Position numbers and translations under genes: made by a program
NCBI RefSeq assembly: GCF_007483665.1
Contig: NZ_ML660189.1
Location: forward strand, 263,030-327,029
DNA: 64,000 nt
Direction of reading: 5' to 3'
Source of the DNA: Catellatospora sichuanensis
GTDB lineage: Bacteria > Actinomycetota > Actinomycetes > Mycobacteriales > Micromonosporaceae
Shown: piece by piece, positions 33,242-42,812 of the stretch
Position numbering within the stretch: the first letter of the stretch is position 1
Layout of the letters: each line of letters begins with the position of its first letter
Notes under the pieces: generated by a model
Databases searched by the model: none
The model's input: only the letters and a program-made list of their open reading frames with translations
What the model was told of the DNA's origin: nothing

Positions 33242-33314
33242 GGCCCCGTCGTCTAGCGGCCTAGGACGCCGCCCTCTCAAGGCGGTAGCGAGGGTTCGAA
33301 TCCCTTCGGGGCTA
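33242..33314 (+). tRNA. tRNA-Glu (anticodon CTC)
   Basis: Cloverleaf: acceptor GGCCCCG with CGGGGCT (one G-U pair), D-arm GTCTAGCGGCCTAGGAC, anticodon stem CCGCC..GGCGG around CTCTCAA, and T-arm GAGGGTTCGAATCCC. Discriminator A at 33314, with CCA encoded right after (33315-33317). A strong terminator follows. Confidence 0.97.
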
Positions 33315-33326
33315 CCAGGTTTTCAA

Positions 33327-33358
33327 GAAGCTCACGAGCGATGCTCGTGAGCTTCTTT
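33327..33358 (+). terminator. Rho-independent terminator of tRNA-Glu
   Basis: A perfect 13-bp stem (33327-33339 with 33343-33355, loop GAT) is followed by TTTCGTT. The stem begins 13 bases after the tRNA body. Confidence 0.88.
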
Positions 33359-33404
33359 CGTTACGCGGGCCGAGGAGATGGCGCCGCGGTCCTACCCTCC
33401 GGAC

Positions 33405-33605
33405 ATGGAGTTCGTGGTGGGTCTGTTCGTCGTCACGGCGGTTCTGATCGCCGTCATGGTTCTCATCGCGGCCCGGCGCAGCCGCAGCCGCAGCATGCTC
33501 GACCCGTCCCGGGACACCTACCAGGGTTTCCCGCACCACCATCACCCCGAATCGTCCGCTGGACTGTTCGACGGCGGGGACGTGTCCGGCGGCGGGCCAC
33601 AGTGA
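33405..33605 (+). CDS. Single-pass membrane microprotein
   Basis: The 66 residues have one N-terminal helix (about 4-24, VVGLFVVTAVLIAVMVLIAAR), then a basic RRSRSRS stretch and a His-rich tail (QGFPHHHHPES) that might bind metal. ATG at 33405 lacks a strong ribosome binding site. Followed 28 bases later by a second microprotein of similar plan. Family not recognised. Confidence 0.6.
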   Translation: MEFVVGLFVVTAVLIAVMVLIAARRSRSRSMLDPSRDTYQGFPHHHHPESSAGLFDGGDVSGGGPQ

Positions 33606-33633
33606 TGGCGCGGGTCCGCTAGCCTACGCGACC

Positions 33634-33813
33634 ATGAAGCTCTTCTTGATCGCCGTCGCCCTGCTCATCGTGGTGCTGGCGGTCGTCGCGGGCCGCCGCG
33701 GCAAGCGGCACGGCCACATCAACCCGCCGGAGAACTACTACGATGGCAACGCGATGATCCACGCTGCGCGGCAGACCGGTGGGGCGGACGGTCCGAACAA
33801 GTCGACCGGCTGA
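33634..33813 (+). CDS. Second single-pass membrane microprotein
   Basis: The 59 residues begin with a helix (about 3-20, LFLIAVALLIVVLAVVAG) followed by RRGKRHGHINPPENYYDGNAMIHAARQTGG. TAGCCT (33620-33625) could be its own -10 box, giving an almost leaderless transcript. The tandem arrangement with 33405-33605 suggests a related pair. Family not recognised. Confidence 0.6.
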   Translation: MKLFLIAVALLIVVLAVVAGRRGKRHGHINPPENYYDGNAMIHAARQTGGADGPNKSTG

Positions 33814-33898
33814 CCGCCGGAAGCGGCCGGCCGTAGCCCGTCCTGCGGAGGTGCGGCCGCCCGGCGACGGCGCCGTCGGGAGACGCGGCCGTGCGCGA

Positions 33899-33939
33899 AA
33901 GGCCCCGTACCCGCCGTAGACGGCGTCGTACGGGGCCTT
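33899..33939 (-). terminator. Terminator downstream of ndgR
   Basis: AAGGCCCCGTAC (33899-33910) pairs with GTACGGGGCCTT (33928-33939), with a second small hairpin in the 17-base loop. On the minus strand it is followed by TTTCG. It lies between convergent genes and could act both ways. Confidence 0.7.
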
Positions 33940-33949
33940 CACGCGCTGC

Positions 33950-34636
33950 TCAGAGGCCGGACAGGCGTTGCCCCGCCCGGACCACGGCCATCGCGTGCCG
34001 GTCGCCGGGGCGGCGGCCGAGGCGCTCGATGGGGCCGGAGACGCTGATCGCGGCGATGACGCGGCCGGTGCGGTCGCGGACGGGGGCGCTGACCGACGCC
34101 ACGCCCGCCTCCCGCTCGGCCACCGACTGGGCCCAGCCGCGGCGGCGCACTTCGGCCAGCGTGCGGCCGGTGAACTTGCAGCGGGGGAGCAGGGGCATGA
34201 CCGCCTCGGGGGGTTCCCAGGCGAGCAGGATCTGGGCCGCCGATCCTGCCGTCATCGGCAGGATCGCGCCGACCGGCACGGTGTCGCGCAGGCCGCTGGC
34301 CCGTTCCGCGGCGGCGACGCAGAGCCGTTCGTCGGCCCTGCGCAGGTAAAGTTGTGCGCTCTCGCCGGTGGCGTCCCGCAATGCGGACAGCAGCGGCTCT
34401 GCGGCTGTCAGCAGGACGTCGGGGGCGGCGTTCGCCAGTTCTCCAAGTCGGGGACCGGGACGCCAACGTCCCTGCGTGTCCCGTACCAGCATCCGATGAA
34501 TCTCCAGCGCCTGCGCCAGCCGGTGCGCCGTTGCTCTCGGCAGCTTGGTGCGATCGACGAGTTCGGCGAGGCTGGCGCCGTCGACACACGCGGCAAGGAT
34601 CACTACCGCCTTGTCAAGGACGCCCACGCCAGACAT
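33950..34636 (-). CDS. ndgR: IclR-family regulator of leucine biosynthesis
   Basis: The 228 residues have an N-terminal winged helix ([41 protein letters not shown]) and a C-terminal IclR effector domain ([50 protein letters not shown]). It matches NdgR/LtbR: divergently placed upstream of leuCD, as in Streptomyces and Corynebacterium, where it controls leuB and leuCD. The ATG at 34636 is 66 bases from the leuC start, so its binding site probably lies in that gap. See the leuB/ilvE motif for other possible targets. Confidence 0.92.
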   Translation of the reverse strand: MSGVGVLDKAVVILAACVDGASLAELVDRTKLPRATAHRLAQALEIHRMLVRDTQGRWRPGPRLGELANAAPDVLLTAAEPLLSALRDATGESAQLYLRRADERLCVAAAERASGLRDTVPVGAILPMTAGSAAQILLAWEPPEAVMPLLPRCKFTGRTLAEVRRRGWAQSVAEREAGVASVSAPVRDRTGRVIAAISVSGPIERLGRRPGDRHAMAVVRAGQRLSGL

Positions 34637-34702
34637 ACTGTGTCCCACAGACCGAAACATACCTCCCAAGATGCGGGATGTCCAGATGGTGGGAGCAACC
34701 CA

Positions 34703-36115
34703 GTGAGCAGGACCCTTGCCCAGAAGGTCTGGGACGCACACGTGGTACGCCGAGCTGACGGTGAACCGGACCTCCTCTATATCGATCTTCATCTGCTGCA
34801 TGAGGTGACCAGCCCGCAGGCCTTCGACGGCCTCCGGCTGGCCGGGCGCAAAGTCCGCCGGACCGATCTGACGATCGCGACCGAGGACCACAACACGCCC
34901 ACCGACAACCTGCTGACGATCGCCGACCCGGTGTCGCGTACGCAGATCGAGACCCTGCGCGGAAACTGCGCCGAGTTCGGCGTGAAACTGCACCCGCTCG
35001 GCGATCCGCAGCAGGGCGTCGTCCACGTCATGGGCCCGCAGCAGGGCCTGACCCAGCCGGGTATGACGATCGTCTGCGGCGACTCGCACACCTCGACGCA
35101 CGGCGCTTTCGGTGCGCTGGCCTTCGGCATCGGCACCTCCGAGGTGGAGCACGTGCTGGCCACGCAGACGCTGCCGCAGGCGCTCCCGAAGCAGATGGCG
35201 GTCACCGTCACCGGCGAGCTGCCCCCGGGCGTCTCGGCCAAGGACCTGATCCTGGCCCTGATCACCCAGGAGGGCACCGGCGGTGGCCGGGGTTACGTGG
35301 TGGAGTACCGCGGCCCCGCCATCGAGAAGCTGAGCATGGAGGGGCGGATGACCGTCTCCAACATGTCCATCGAGTGGGGCGCCAAGGCCGGCCTGATCGC
35401 GCCGGACGAGACCACGTTCGCCTGGCTGAAGGGCCGCAACTTCGCGCCCAAGGGTTCCGACTGGGACGACGCCGTGGCCTACTGGCGCACCCTGCCCACC
35501 GACGCCGACGCGGTGTTCGACAAGGAGGTGTTCCTCGACGCGAGCGCGCTGACGCCGTTCGTCACCTGGGGCACCAACCCGGGTCAGGGCGCTTCGCTGG
35601 ACGCCGTGATCCCCGACCCCGAGTCGTTCGCGTCCGAGTCGGAGCGCGCCGCGGCCCGCCGGGCCGTGGAGTACATGGACCTCACCCCGGGCACGCCGCT
35701 GCGCGATCTGGCCGTGGACGTGGTCTTCGTCGGCTCCTGCACCAACGGGCGGCTGGAGGACCTGCGCACCGCGGCGGACGTGCTGCGCGGCCGCAAGGTG
35801 GCCGACGGCGTGCGAATGCTGGTGGTGCCGGGTTCGGCCGCGGTGCGCGCGCAGGCCGAGGAGGAGGGCCTGCACGAGGTCTTCACCGCGGCGGGCGCCG
35901 AGTGGCGGTTCGCCGGCTGTTCGATGTGCCTGGGCATGAACCCGGACACGCTGAAGCCGGGCCAGCGCTCCGCGTCGACGTCCAACCGCAACTTCGAGGG
36001 GCGGCAGGGCAAGGGCGGCCGTACCCACCTGGTGTCGCCCGCGGTGGCCGCGGCGACCGCCGTGACCGGCCACCTGTCCGCTCCCGCCGACCTGGACGCC
36101 GTCGGCGCCCGCTGA
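34703..36115 (+). CDS. leuC: 3-isopropylmalate dehydratase, large subunit
   Basis: Second step of leucine synthesis, isomerising isopropylmalate through a 4Fe-4S cluster. The 470 residues are an aconitase-type large subunit: [21 protein letters not shown] with the substrate-binding Ser/His, and the three cluster cysteines in FVGSCTNGR and [13 protein letters not shown] at 34703 follows GGGAG. It works as a heterodimer with LeuD, whose gene starts 16 bases on. Control by NdgR is likely. Confidence 0.97.
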   Translation: MSRTLAQKVWDAHVVRRADGEPDLLYIDLHLLHEVTSPQAFDGLRLAGRKVRRTDLTIATEDHNTPTDNLLTIADPVSRTQIETLRGNCAEFGVKLHPLGDPQQGVVHVMGPQQGLTQPGMTIVCGDSHTSTHGAFGALAFGIGTSEVEHVLATQTLPQALPKQMAVTVTGELPPGVSAKDLILALITQEGTGGGRGYVVEYRGPAIEKLSMEGRMTVSNMSIEWGAKAGLIAPDETTFAWLKGRNFAPKGSDWDDAVAYWRTLPTDADAVFDKEVFLDASALTPFVTWGTNPGQGASLDAVIPDPESFASESERAAARRAVEYMDLTPGTPLRDLAVDVVFVGSCTNGRLEDLRTAADVLRGRKVADGVRMLVVPGSAAVRAQAEEEGLHEVFTAAGAEWRFAGCSMCLGMNPDTLKPGQRSASTSNRNFEGRQGKGGRTHLVSPAVAAATAVTGHLSAPADLDAVGAR

Positions 36116-36131
36116 ACCGAGGTAGATCGAA

Positions 36132-36719
36132 ATGGAGAAGTTCACCGTTCACACGGGCACCGCGGTGCCGCTGCGGCGTTCCAACGTGGACACCGACCAG
36201 ATCATCCCGGCGGTGTACCTCAAGCGGGTCACCCGCACCGGATTCGAGGACGGGCTGTTCAGCGCCTGGCGTGAGGACCCGTCGTTCGTGCTGAACAACC
36301 CGGTCTACGCCGGGGCCAGCGTGCTGGTCGCCGGGCCGGAGTTCGGCACCGGATCCTCGCGGGAGCACGCGGTCTGGGCCCTGAACGACTACGGCTTCCG
36401 GGTGGTCATCTCACCCCGGTACGGCGACATCTTCCGGGGCAACTCGCTCAAGCAGGGTCTGCTCACGGTCGAGCTGCCGCAGGCGGCCGTGGAGACGTTG
36501 TGGGACCTGGTGGAGGCCGATCCGACCACCGCGATCGAGGTCGATCTGGTCGCCCGGGAGGTTCGCGCAGCCGGACAGAGCTGGGCTTTCGCGCTCGACG
36601 ACTTCCTGCGCTGGCGGCTGATGGAAGGCTTGGACGACATCGGTTTGACGCTGCGCCACGAAGAGGCGATCACCGCCTTCGAGGGCCATCGCCCGGCTTT
36701 CGGAGTACTTGTCGGATAG
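36132..36719 (+). CDS. leuD: 3-isopropylmalate dehydratase, small subunit
   Basis: The 195 residues are the swivel domain of the LeuCD enzyme: [49 protein letters not shown]. Length is normal. Its start lies 16 bases after the leuC stop, in the same operon, and a strong terminator follows at 36743-36784. Confidence 0.97.
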   Translation: MEKFTVHTGTAVPLRRSNVDTDQIIPAVYLKRVTRTGFEDGLFSAWREDPSFVLNNPVYAGASVLVAGPEFGTGSSREHAVWALNDYGFRVVISPRYGDIFRGNSLKQGLLTVELPQAAVETLWDLVEADPTTAIEVDLVAREVRAAGQSWAFALDDFLRWRLMEGLDDIGLTLRHEEAITAFEGHRPAFGVLVG

Positions 36720-36742
36720 GTGCTGAACCACGACAGCAACGT

Positions 36743-36784
36743 AATTGCCCCCGTCCTGTTATCAGGATGGGGGCAATTTTCTTT
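36743..36784 (+). terminator. Rho-independent terminator of leuCD
   Basis: A 16-bp stem (36743-36758 with 36763-36778, one G-T pair, loop TTAT) ends in AATTTTCTTT. Good hairpin and T-tract. Confidence 0.9.
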
Positions 36785-36814
36785 GCGACACATAGGTGGT
36801 TTTTGACCCTCCTG

Positions 36815-36844
36815 TTGGCATATTGCTGACGTTGGGCCTACTGT
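36815..36844 (+). promoter_or_regulatory. hupB promoter
   Basis: TTGGCA (36815-36820) and TACTGT (36839-36844), 18 bases apart, fit a -35/-10 pair. A TSS near 36851 would leave about 44 bases of leader. TTGACC at 36803-36808 is an alternative -35. Confidence 0.45.
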
Positions 36845-36894
36845 GCGCACAGAATGACTGTTATGAGTCCAGTAGCACCATACGGGAGGAATCC

Positions 36895-37506
36895 GTGAAC
36901 AAGACTGAGCTGATCGACGCGATCGCCGCTCACCCGACCGTGGTCGACAAGAAGACCGCCGCGGCCGTGCTGGAGGCCACGCTCACCGAAATCCAGAACG
37001 CGGTCACCAAGGGCGACAAGGTTTCGCTGACCGGCTTCGGTGTCTTCGAGAAGCGGGCCCGGGCCGCTCGCATGGCGCGTAACCCGCGCACCGGCGAGGC
37101 GGTCAAGGTGAAGAAGACGTCGGTGCCGGCCTTCCGGCCCGGCGCCGGCTTCAAGGACACGGTGGCCGTCGGCAAGGTCGCCGCCCCGGCGAAGAAGGCG
37201 GCGAAGTCCGCCGCCAAGAAGACCGCCGGTGCCGGGACCCGCCCGGCCGCGAGCAAGGCCACCGCCGCGTCGAAGACGGCCCCGGCCAAGAAGACCGCGA
37301 CCAAGAGCACCGCCAAGGCGACCACGGCCAAGGCCACCGCGGCGAAGGTGACCGCGACCAAGGCCACCGCCAAGAAGACCACGGCGGCGAAGACGGCTCC
37401 GGCCAAGAAGACCGTGACCGCGAAGGCCACCACCACGGCGAAGAAGACGACCGCCAAGGCGACCACGGCCAAGAAGGCCCCCGCCAAGAAGGCCGCCAAA
37501 CGCTGA
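36895..37506 (+). CDS. hupB: HU nucleoid protein with lysine-rich tail
   Basis: The 203 residues join an HU domain (1-90: [63 protein letters not shown]) to a 110-residue tail of KKTA, KATA and PAKK units, the HupB layout of actinobacteria. It bends and compacts DNA; the tail adds non-specific binding. GTG at 36895 has GGGAGGA 4 bases upstream. It follows leuCD as in Streptomyces. Its tail resembles the histone-like protein at 16.6-17.8 kb. Confidence 0.95.
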   Translation: MNKTELIDAIAAHPTVVDKKTAAAVLEATLTEIQNAVTKGDKVSLTGFGVFEKRARAARMARNPRTGEAVKVKKTSVPAFRPGAGFKDTVAVGKVAAPAKKAAKSAAKKTAGAGTRPAASKATAASKTAPAKKTATKSTAKATTAKATAAKVTATKATAKKTTAAKTAPAKKTVTAKATTTAKKTTAKATTAKKAPAKKAAKR

Positions 37507-37533
37507 CCGGTCCCGTTATCCCTTCCTGAATAC

Positions 37534-37573
37534 AGCTGCGCCCACGCCGATCTGAGATGGCGTGGGCGCAGCT
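37534..37573. terminator. Hairpin between hupB and the TetR gene
   Basis: AGCTGCGCCCACGCC (37534-37548) and GGCGTGGGCGCAGCT (37559-37573) form a perfect 15-bp stem with a 10-base loop, between convergent genes. It is probably used in both directions. Confidence 0.75.
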
Positions 37574-37588
37574 CTGTGCGGAGCCCTT

Positions 37589-38254
37589 TCAGTGCTGGGG
37601 CGGCTGGGACCGGCCCTGGCAACCGGAGATGCGCAGCATGGCGCGGTACGTCTGGCGCGGGGTCGGCGCCGCGGGCAGTGGTTCGGCCTCGCCGCCGGTC
37701 CGGAATGCCTGCAGCAGGTAGCCGACCAGCCGCTGCCACGCCCTGGGCGCCGCCTGGGCGGTGCCGCGCAGCACGCCCGCGTTGGCCATCAGCATCAGCG
37801 GCAGATCCTCGGGCACGTAGTCATCGCGCAGCGAACCCTCGGCCTTGGCGCGCTCCACCAGGCCCACGAAACCGTGGTAGAGCGCGGTGCGGCGGGCCTC
37901 GAACTCCCGGGCACCCGGAAACGACATGGTGAGCACGTCGGCCAGTCCGGCATCGGCGGCCTGCATACGGCAGACCTCCTGCACGTAGCCCGCGAAGCCG
38001 GTCCAGCCGTCCGGGGCCTGCCGCGCCTCGTGCAGCGCGAGCTCGTACTGGTCGAACTTGCGCGACGCGGCCGCGACCATGAGGTCGTCGCGGGTGGGGA
38101 AGCGCCGGTAGAGCGTGGCGATGCCGACGCCGGCCCGTGCGGCGATCTCCTCCAGCGGCACGTCGAATCCGCGCTCGGCGAAGGCGTCGCAGGCGGCGTC
38201 GACGATGCGCTCGCGGTTGCGGGCGGCGTCGGCGCGCAGCGGGGGTTCCACCAT
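37589..38254 (-). CDS. TetR-family transcriptional regulator
   Basis: The 221 residues have a TetR DNA-binding domain (residues about 9-55: NRERIVDAACDAFAERGFDVPLEEIAARAGVGIATLYRRFPTRDDL) and a helical ligand domain. ATG at 38254 is chosen because the domain starts normally there. It is divergent from the DoxX gene, and the 107-base gap holds nested inverted repeats (38264-38302) that are likely its operator. Confidence 0.9.
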   Translation of the reverse strand: MVEPPLRADAARNRERIVDAACDAFAERGFDVPLEEIAARAGVGIATLYRRFPTRDDLMVAAASRKFDQYELALHEARQAPDGWTGFAGYVQEVCRMQAADAGLADVLTMSFPGAREFEARRTALYHGFVGLVERAKAEGSLRDDYVPEDLPLMLMANAGVLRGTAQAAPRAWQRLVGYLLQAFRTGGEAEPLPAAPTPRQTYRAMLRISGCQGRSQPPQH

Positions 38255-38263
38255 GATCACCAG

Positions 38264-38302
38264 GGTAGCAGGACTGGAGGGGCGCCTCCGGTTAGTGCTA
38301 CC
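38264..38302. promoter_or_regulatory. Nested inverted repeats in the TetR/DoxX gap
   Basis: GGTAGCA (38264-38270) pairs with TGCTACC (38296-38302), and GGAGG (38276-38280) with CCTCC (38285-38289) lies inside. TGCTACC also resembles a -10 box for the DoxX gene. A TetR dimer bound here could control both genes. Confidence 0.45.
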
Positions 38303-38361
38303 GTCGCGACACAAACGGAGGAGATCCACCACTTAGCCTCTCGTTCGACAAGGAGATTCTC

Positions 38362-38718
38362 GTGAACATCGCCCTTTGGGTCGTGCAGATCCTGCTCGGC
38401 GTGGCCTTCCTCGGGGCAGGCCTGATGAAGTCCACCAAGAGCAAGGAGGACCTGGCCCCGAAGATGCCGTGGGTGAACGACCACTCGACCGGCACGCTGC
38501 GGCTGATCGGCGTCACCGAGCTGTTGGCGGGCATCGGCCTGATCCTGCCCTGGGCGACCGGCATCGCCCCGATCCTCACCCCGCTGGCCGCGTCCGGCCT
38601 GGTCGTCATCATGGTGCTGGCGGCCGTGGTGCACGCGCGCCGCAAGGAGTACTCGGGCATCGTCGTCAACGTCGTGCTCGGCGCGCTGGCGCTGTTCGTG
38701 GCGATCGGCCGCTTCTGA
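38362..38718 (+). CDS. DoxX-family membrane protein
   Basis: The 118 residues form four helices with the DoxX pattern: LWVVQILLGVAFLGAGLMKS, then LRLIGVTELLAGIGLILP, LTPLAASGLVVIMVLAAVVH, and VVNVVLGALALFVAIGRF. Members may handle small oxidants or quinones, but the role is unproven. GTG at 38362 has AAGGAG 7 bases upstream. Likely regulated by the divergent TetR protein. It converges with the CHAD gene across repeat R1 copy 5. Confidence 0.85.
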   Translation: MNIALWVVQILLGVAFLGAGLMKSTKSKEDLAPKMPWVNDHSTGTLRLIGVTELLAGIGLILPWATGIAPILTPLAASGLVVIMVLAAVVHARRKEYSGIVVNVVLGALALFVAIGRF

Positions 38719-38740
38719 TCAGCGCGTTCGCGGGGTGAAG

Positions 38741-38792
38741 GTTAAGAAGGGCACCTTCCTATACGTGGAGCGACAAGAAGGTGCCCTTCCTT
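38741..38792. repeat. Palindromic intergenic repeat R1, copy 5
   Basis: Arms GAAGGGCACCTTC (38746-38758) and GAAGGTGCCCTTC (38777-38789) are perfect over 13 bases. It overlaps the end of the minus-strand CHAD gene, whose last residues (KGTFLSLHV) and stop are encoded by the repeat itself. The copy is otherwise between convergent genes like the others. Confidence 0.88.
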
Positions 38793-40282
38793 GCGGTCTT
38801 GCGCCAGCGGGCGGGGTAAGCGGCGCGGATGGCGGTGGTCAGGGTGCGTTCGCGTTGGGCGAGGTGGGTCAGGGTGTCGGCGAGATAGGGGTGGGACTCG
38901 GCCAGCGTGAGCCAGGTTCCGGCGGCCAGGGCGGCGTCGGTGTGCTCGCCGAGCACGTCCTGGAGACGGGCCAGGGACCTGGCCAGCCGTGCGGTGGGCC
39001 GGTCGCCGGCGGCCGCGGCCGCCTCGGCGGCATACCGGGCGCGCTTGACGTGGATGCGCACGCTGTGCCAGTCCACATCGGGCGCGGAACGCTTCAGCGC
39101 GGCGGCCCCGGGCACGCCCTTGCCGCCTTGCACCAGACGCCGCCAGGGACGGGCAAGCAGCCCGGGGAGTGCCTGCGCGGCGGGTGCGGCGGCCGCGGGC
39201 GACAGCGGGACGCGCCGGGTGGCCGCGGTCAGCCGTTCCACCAGGGCCAGGTAGCGGCGGCTGCGCAGGGCGGCCAGCAGGGCCGCGTACGCCTGCTCGC
39301 GCCGTGCCGCCAGGATCGTGTCGAGCGCGGCCAGATCGGCGTCGTCGGGCGGGCCCGCCGGGTCGGCGGCGGCCGTGGCGCGCAGCCGGTCGCGCAGCAC
39401 CTCCGCGTCGCGGGCCGCGCCCAGCAGGTCACCCAGCCAGCCCAGTTCCGCCCGCAGCGGCCGGGCCCACCGCTGGTCCAGCAGCGGCTTGAAGGTGCGC
39501 AGGTCCGAGCGCAGCCGCCGGACACCGACCCGCATCTGGTGCACGGCCGTGTCCCCGTCGGGCAGCGGCTCGTCCAGGCGCACCAGGGGGTCGTGCGCCA
39601 CGATGCGGGCCACCGCGCCGCGCACCGCGGCGATGACCACGTCCGCGGCCCGCGCGGTCGCGGGCAGGGTCACGGCCGGGGGCAGCAGATCCGGGGGGTA
39701 CGCCGCCGCGGCGCCCAGCGCCCGCACCAGCTTGGGTGTGAACCCTCCCGCCCGGGCCCCTGCCGCCAGCAGGTGCTCCTCCACAGCGGACAGCAGTCCG
39801 GCCGGCCCGCCGGTGCGCTCGACCTCGATCTCCCGGAACGTGCGCGGCACCGCCGTGCCGGAGAGCACCTCGACGGTGTCGTCGGCGACCTCGGCCAGGC
39901 GGGAGCCCGCGGCGTCGCACAGGTCCACCCGCTGCCGCCGGGTGCGCAGCACCGCGACCGGAACCAGCGGCGAGCCCCTGGTAAGCGCCGCGACCAGCCA
40001 GGTCAGCGCCTCCGGCGGCGCCGCCGGGTCACCGCCCGCCAGCGAGATCTCCTGCCGCACCCCGGGCACCGCCGTAGGCAGTTTGACCGTCCACGGCAGC
40101 GGGTCGCCGACGCGGTGGCGCAGCGACGCCCCGGCCCGGGCCAGCCGCAGGCCGGCCGTGTCGAAGTAGGTCGCGGTCAGGGTCACGGCCGCCCGAGCCA
40201 CCGGGCGGACATCCGCCACGACGAGCTCGGGCAGCGCGAACGAGGGCGAGACGTCGTACTTGCGCTCCTCCTCCAAGGTCAC
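38759..40282 (-). CDS. CYTH-CHAD domain protein (polyphosphate-associated)
   Basis: The 507 residues start with a CYTH (triphosphate tunnel) domain (1 to about 200) carrying the ExExK motif near residue 4 (EEERKY), and continue with a CHAD domain (about 215-490) rich in His and Arg ([22 protein letters not shown]). CHAD domains bind polyphosphate and CYTH domains hydrolyse triphosphates, so it may anchor or trim polyphosphate. The start overlaps the ppk stop (GTGA), giving a ppk-CHAD operon. The last nine residues come from repeat R1 copy 5. Confidence 0.9.
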   Translation of the reverse strand: MTLEEERKYDVSPSFALPELVVADVRPVARAAVTLTATYFDTAGLRLARAGASLRHRVGDPLPWTVKLPTAVPGVRQEISLAGGDPAAPPEALTWLVAALTRGSPLVPVAVLRTRRQRVDLCDAAGSRLAEVADDTVEVLSGTAVPRTFREIEVERTGGPAGLLSAVEEHLLAAGARAGGFTPKLVRALGAAAAYPPDLLPPAVTLPATARAADVVIAAVRGAVARIVAHDPLVRLDEPLPDGDTAVHQMRVGVRRLRSDLRTFKPLLDQRWARPLRAELGWLGDLLGAARDAEVLRDRLRATAAADPAGPPDDADLAALDTILAARREQAYAALLAALRSRRYLALVERLTAATRRVPLSPAAAAPAAQALPGLLARPWRRLVQGGKGVPGAAALKRSAPDVDWHSVRIHVKRARYAAEAAAAAGDRPTARLARSLARLQDVLGEHTDAALAAGTWLTLAESHPYLADTLTHLAQRERTLTTAIRAAYPARWRKTARKGTFLSLHV

Positions 40283-42711
40283 CGCTTAAGCATCCGCTCC
40301 AGCAGCAGCGCCTGCAAATCCACCCGGGGCTGTTCCGAAGTGGAGATGTGCCGGGTCCAGCTGCCGTCCGGATTGAGGTCGAACGCCTCGATCCGGTCCG
40401 ACATCGACACGTTGAGCAGTTCGGCCAGCTCGGTCCGGGAGGGCTGGTCGGTCACCTGGATCAGCGCCTCGACGCGGCGGTCCAGGTTGCGGTGCATCAT
40501 GTCGGCCGAGCCGATCCAGAACTCGGCCCGCCCCCTGCCCGCGGCCACGTCGCCGTTGCCGAACCGGAACAGCCGGGAATGTTCCAGGAACCGGCCCAGG
40601 ATCGAGCGCACCCGGATGTTGTCCGACAGCCCCGGCACGCCGGGCCTCAGCGCGCACATGCCGCGGATCATCAGGTCGATCTGCACGCCCGCCTGCGAGG
40701 CGCGGTAGAGGGCGTCGATGACCTGCTCGTCGACGAGCGAGTTCACCTTGATCTGCACCAGCGCCGGCCGGCCCTCGCGGGCGTAGCCGGCCTCCCGCTC
40801 GATGCGCTCGATGATGCCCGCCCGGATGCCGTGCGGGGCCACCATCAGCCGCCGGTACGCCGTCTGGCGGCTGTAGCCGGTCAGCGTGTTGAACAGGTCG
40901 GTCAGGTCCGCGCCGACCTCCGGATCGGCGGTGAGCAGCCCGAAGTCCTCGTACAGGCGGGCGGTCTTGGGGTGGTAGTTGCCCGTGCCGACGTGGCAGT
41001 AGCGGCGTATCTGCCCGCCCTCCTCCCGCACCACCAGCGCGGTTTTGCAGTGCGTCTTCAGCCCGATCAGGCCGTAGACGACGTGGCAGCCCGCCCGCTC
41101 CAGCATCCGCGCCCAGCCGATGTTGGCTTTCTCGTCGAAGCGTGCCTTGACCTCGACCAGCACCACCACCTGCTTGCCCGCCTCGGCCGCGGCGATCAGG
41201 GCGTCGACGATCGGGGAGTCGCCCGAGGTCCGGTACAGCGTCTGCTTGATGGCCAGCACGTGCGGGTCGTTCGCGGCGTGCTCGATGAAGCGCTGCACGC
41301 TGGTGGAGAAGGAGTGGTACGGGTGGTGCACCAGGATGTCGCCGTCGCGCAGGATGTTGAACATGCTGCGGGTCGACTCGCCCTCACGCAGCCGGGCGTG
41401 AGTGGCCGGGACGAAAGGGGGGTCCTTCAGATCCGGGCGGTCGCAGTCGTAGAGCTGCATGAGCCCGGACAGGTCCAGCGGGCCGGGCACCCGCAGCACG
41501 TCCCGCGAGTCCACCTCCAGCTCGGTGACCAGGGTCTGCAGCACGTGGTCGGAGATGTCCGCGGCCACCTCCAGGCGTACCGGCGGGCCGAACCGCCGCC
41601 GCATCAGCTCGCGCTCCATGGCCTGCAGCAGGTCCTCGTCGCGGTCCTCGTCGATCTCGACCTCGGCGTTGCGGGTCACCCGGAACACATGCCGCTCCAC
41701 CACCTCCATGCCGGAGAAGAGCTGGCCGAGCTCGTTGGCGATGAGCTCCTCGATCGCCAGGAAACGGTAGGTGGTGCGGCCCTCGGCCGTGGCCCGGCCC
41801 ACCGGTTCGATGCGGACGAAACGCGGCACGTTGTTGGGCACCTTGACCCGGGCGAACAGCTCCTGGCCGGTGTCCGGCTCGCGCACCACCGCGGCGAGGT
41901 TGAGCGACAGGCCGGAGATGTACGGGAACGGGTGCGACGGGTCGAACGCCAGCGGCGTCAGCACCGGGAAGACATGCTCCCGGAAGTAGACCCGCATCTG
42001 CTCGCGCTCGGCGTGCTCCAGATCCGTCCAGCCCAGGATGTGGATCCCGGCCTTGCCCAAGGCGGGGCGGATCACCTTGGTGAACTCGGCGGCATGGTCG
42101 GCGACCAGTTCGGCGGTGCGCTCGGAGACCATCTCCAGCTGCGCCCGGGGCGGCAGCCGGTCGGCGCCGCGGGTGGGCAGTCCGGTCTCCAGCCGCCGGC
42201 GCAGGCCGGCGATGCGGACCATGAAGAACTCGTCGAGGTTGCTGGCGAAGATCGCCATGAACTTCATCCGCTCCAGCAGCGGCAGCCGCGGATCCTCCGC
42301 CAGCGCCAGCACGCGGGCGTTGAAGTCGAGCCAGGAGACCTCGCGGTTGAAGTAGCGGTCCTCGGGCAGCTCGGTCAGCGCGGTACTGGCGAACTCCGGG
42401 ACGACGACGGTGACCGGTGGGGTCGCCGGGTGCGGACGGGCGACCGGCTCGGGCGAACTGCGCCTTACGGCGAGGTCGAAGGTCGGCTCCGGCGAGTTTT
42501 CGGTGGCGGTGGTGGCATCGGCCTGCTCGGGTGAGCCCTCGGCGACGACGGTGTCGGTGGGCGGTGCCAGTGCGTCCATCCCGACGACAGCGTCGGGGGA
42601 CGGTGGCACGGGGACGTCCGCGGAAGCCGCAGGGGCCTCCACAGGCGTGGCCGGGGCCGGGGTCGGGGCATTTCCGGCCTTCTTGCGGGGACGTCGCGGG
42701 GCTGTGCTCAC
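40279..42711 (-). CDS. ppk: Polyphosphate kinase 1
   Basis: Makes inorganic polyphosphate from ATP, reversibly. The 810 residues include the four PPK1 domains: [25 protein letters not shown] near 125, the [23 protein letters not shown] segment, and the autophosphorylated His near residue 573 in [21 protein letters not shown]. An N-terminal extension of about 110 residues is Pro/Ala-rich and disordered, so the protein is longer than E. coli PPK (688). The start is GTG 42711 (TTG 42714 is alternative). It is translationally coupled to the CHAD gene. Confidence 0.95.
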   Translation of the reverse strand: MSTAPRRPRKKAGNAPTPAPATPVEAPAASADVPVPPSPDAVVGMDALAPPTDTVVAEGSPEQADATTATENSPEPTFDLAVRRSSPEPVARPHPATPPVTVVVPEFASTALTELPEDRYFNREVSWLDFNARVLALAEDPRLPLLERMKFMAIFASNLDEFFMVRIAGLRRRLETGLPTRGADRLPPRAQLEMVSERTAELVADHAAEFTKVIRPALGKAGIHILGWTDLEHAEREQMRVYFREHVFPVLTPLAFDPSHPFPYISGLSLNLAAVVREPDTGQELFARVKVPNNVPRFVRIEPVGRATAEGRTTYRFLAIEELIANELGQLFSGMEVVERHVFRVTRNAEVEIDEDRDEDLLQAMERELMRRRFGPPVRLEVAADISDHVLQTLVTELEVDSRDVLRVPGPLDLSGLMQLYDCDRPDLKDPPFVPATHARLREGESTRSMFNILRDGDILVHHPYHSFSTSVQRFIEHAANDPHVLAIKQTLYRTSGDSPIVDALIAAAEAGKQVVVLVEVKARFDEKANIGWARMLERAGCHVVYGLIGLKTHCKTALVVREEGGQIRRYCHVGTGNYHPKTARLYEDFGLLTADPEVGADLTDLFNTLTGYSRQTAYRRLMVAPHGIRAGIIERIEREAGYAREGRPALVQIKVNSLVDEQVIDALYRASQAGVQIDLMIRGMCALRPGVPGLSDNIRVRSILGRFLEHSRLFRFGNGDVAAGRGRAEFWIGSADMMHRNLDRRVEALIQVTDQPSRTELAELLNVSMSDRIEAFDLNPDGSWTRHISTSEQPRVDLQALLLERMLKR

Positions 42712-42812
42712 CAACTCATTTTTGCCCTATCCGAGTGAACAAGAGATGAACTCGGCTGAGCGTGGCGATGGCGGACACACAGCAACCGGACGCGGGTCAC
42801 ACCCGGCCCAGA

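Noticed and set aside
33037..33317. Integration (att) site at the tRNA genes
   Set aside because: No integrase or duplicated tRNA 3' end is present nearby; flanking genes are housekeeping.
34637..34702. T-box or leader peptide before leuC
   Set aside because: The gap is only 66 bases, with no tRNA-binding features or leucine-rich short frame.
33950..36145. 731-codon minus-strand frame joining ndgR to an antisense region of leuC
   Set aside because: Only the C-terminal 228 residues are a real protein (NdgR). The upstream part is antisense to leuC and low complexity, and a good ATG at 34636 starts the IclR domain.
38735..40708. 657-codon plus-strand frame over the CHAD gene
   Set aside because: Shadow of the CYTH-CHAD gene; composition matches antisense GC-rich frames.
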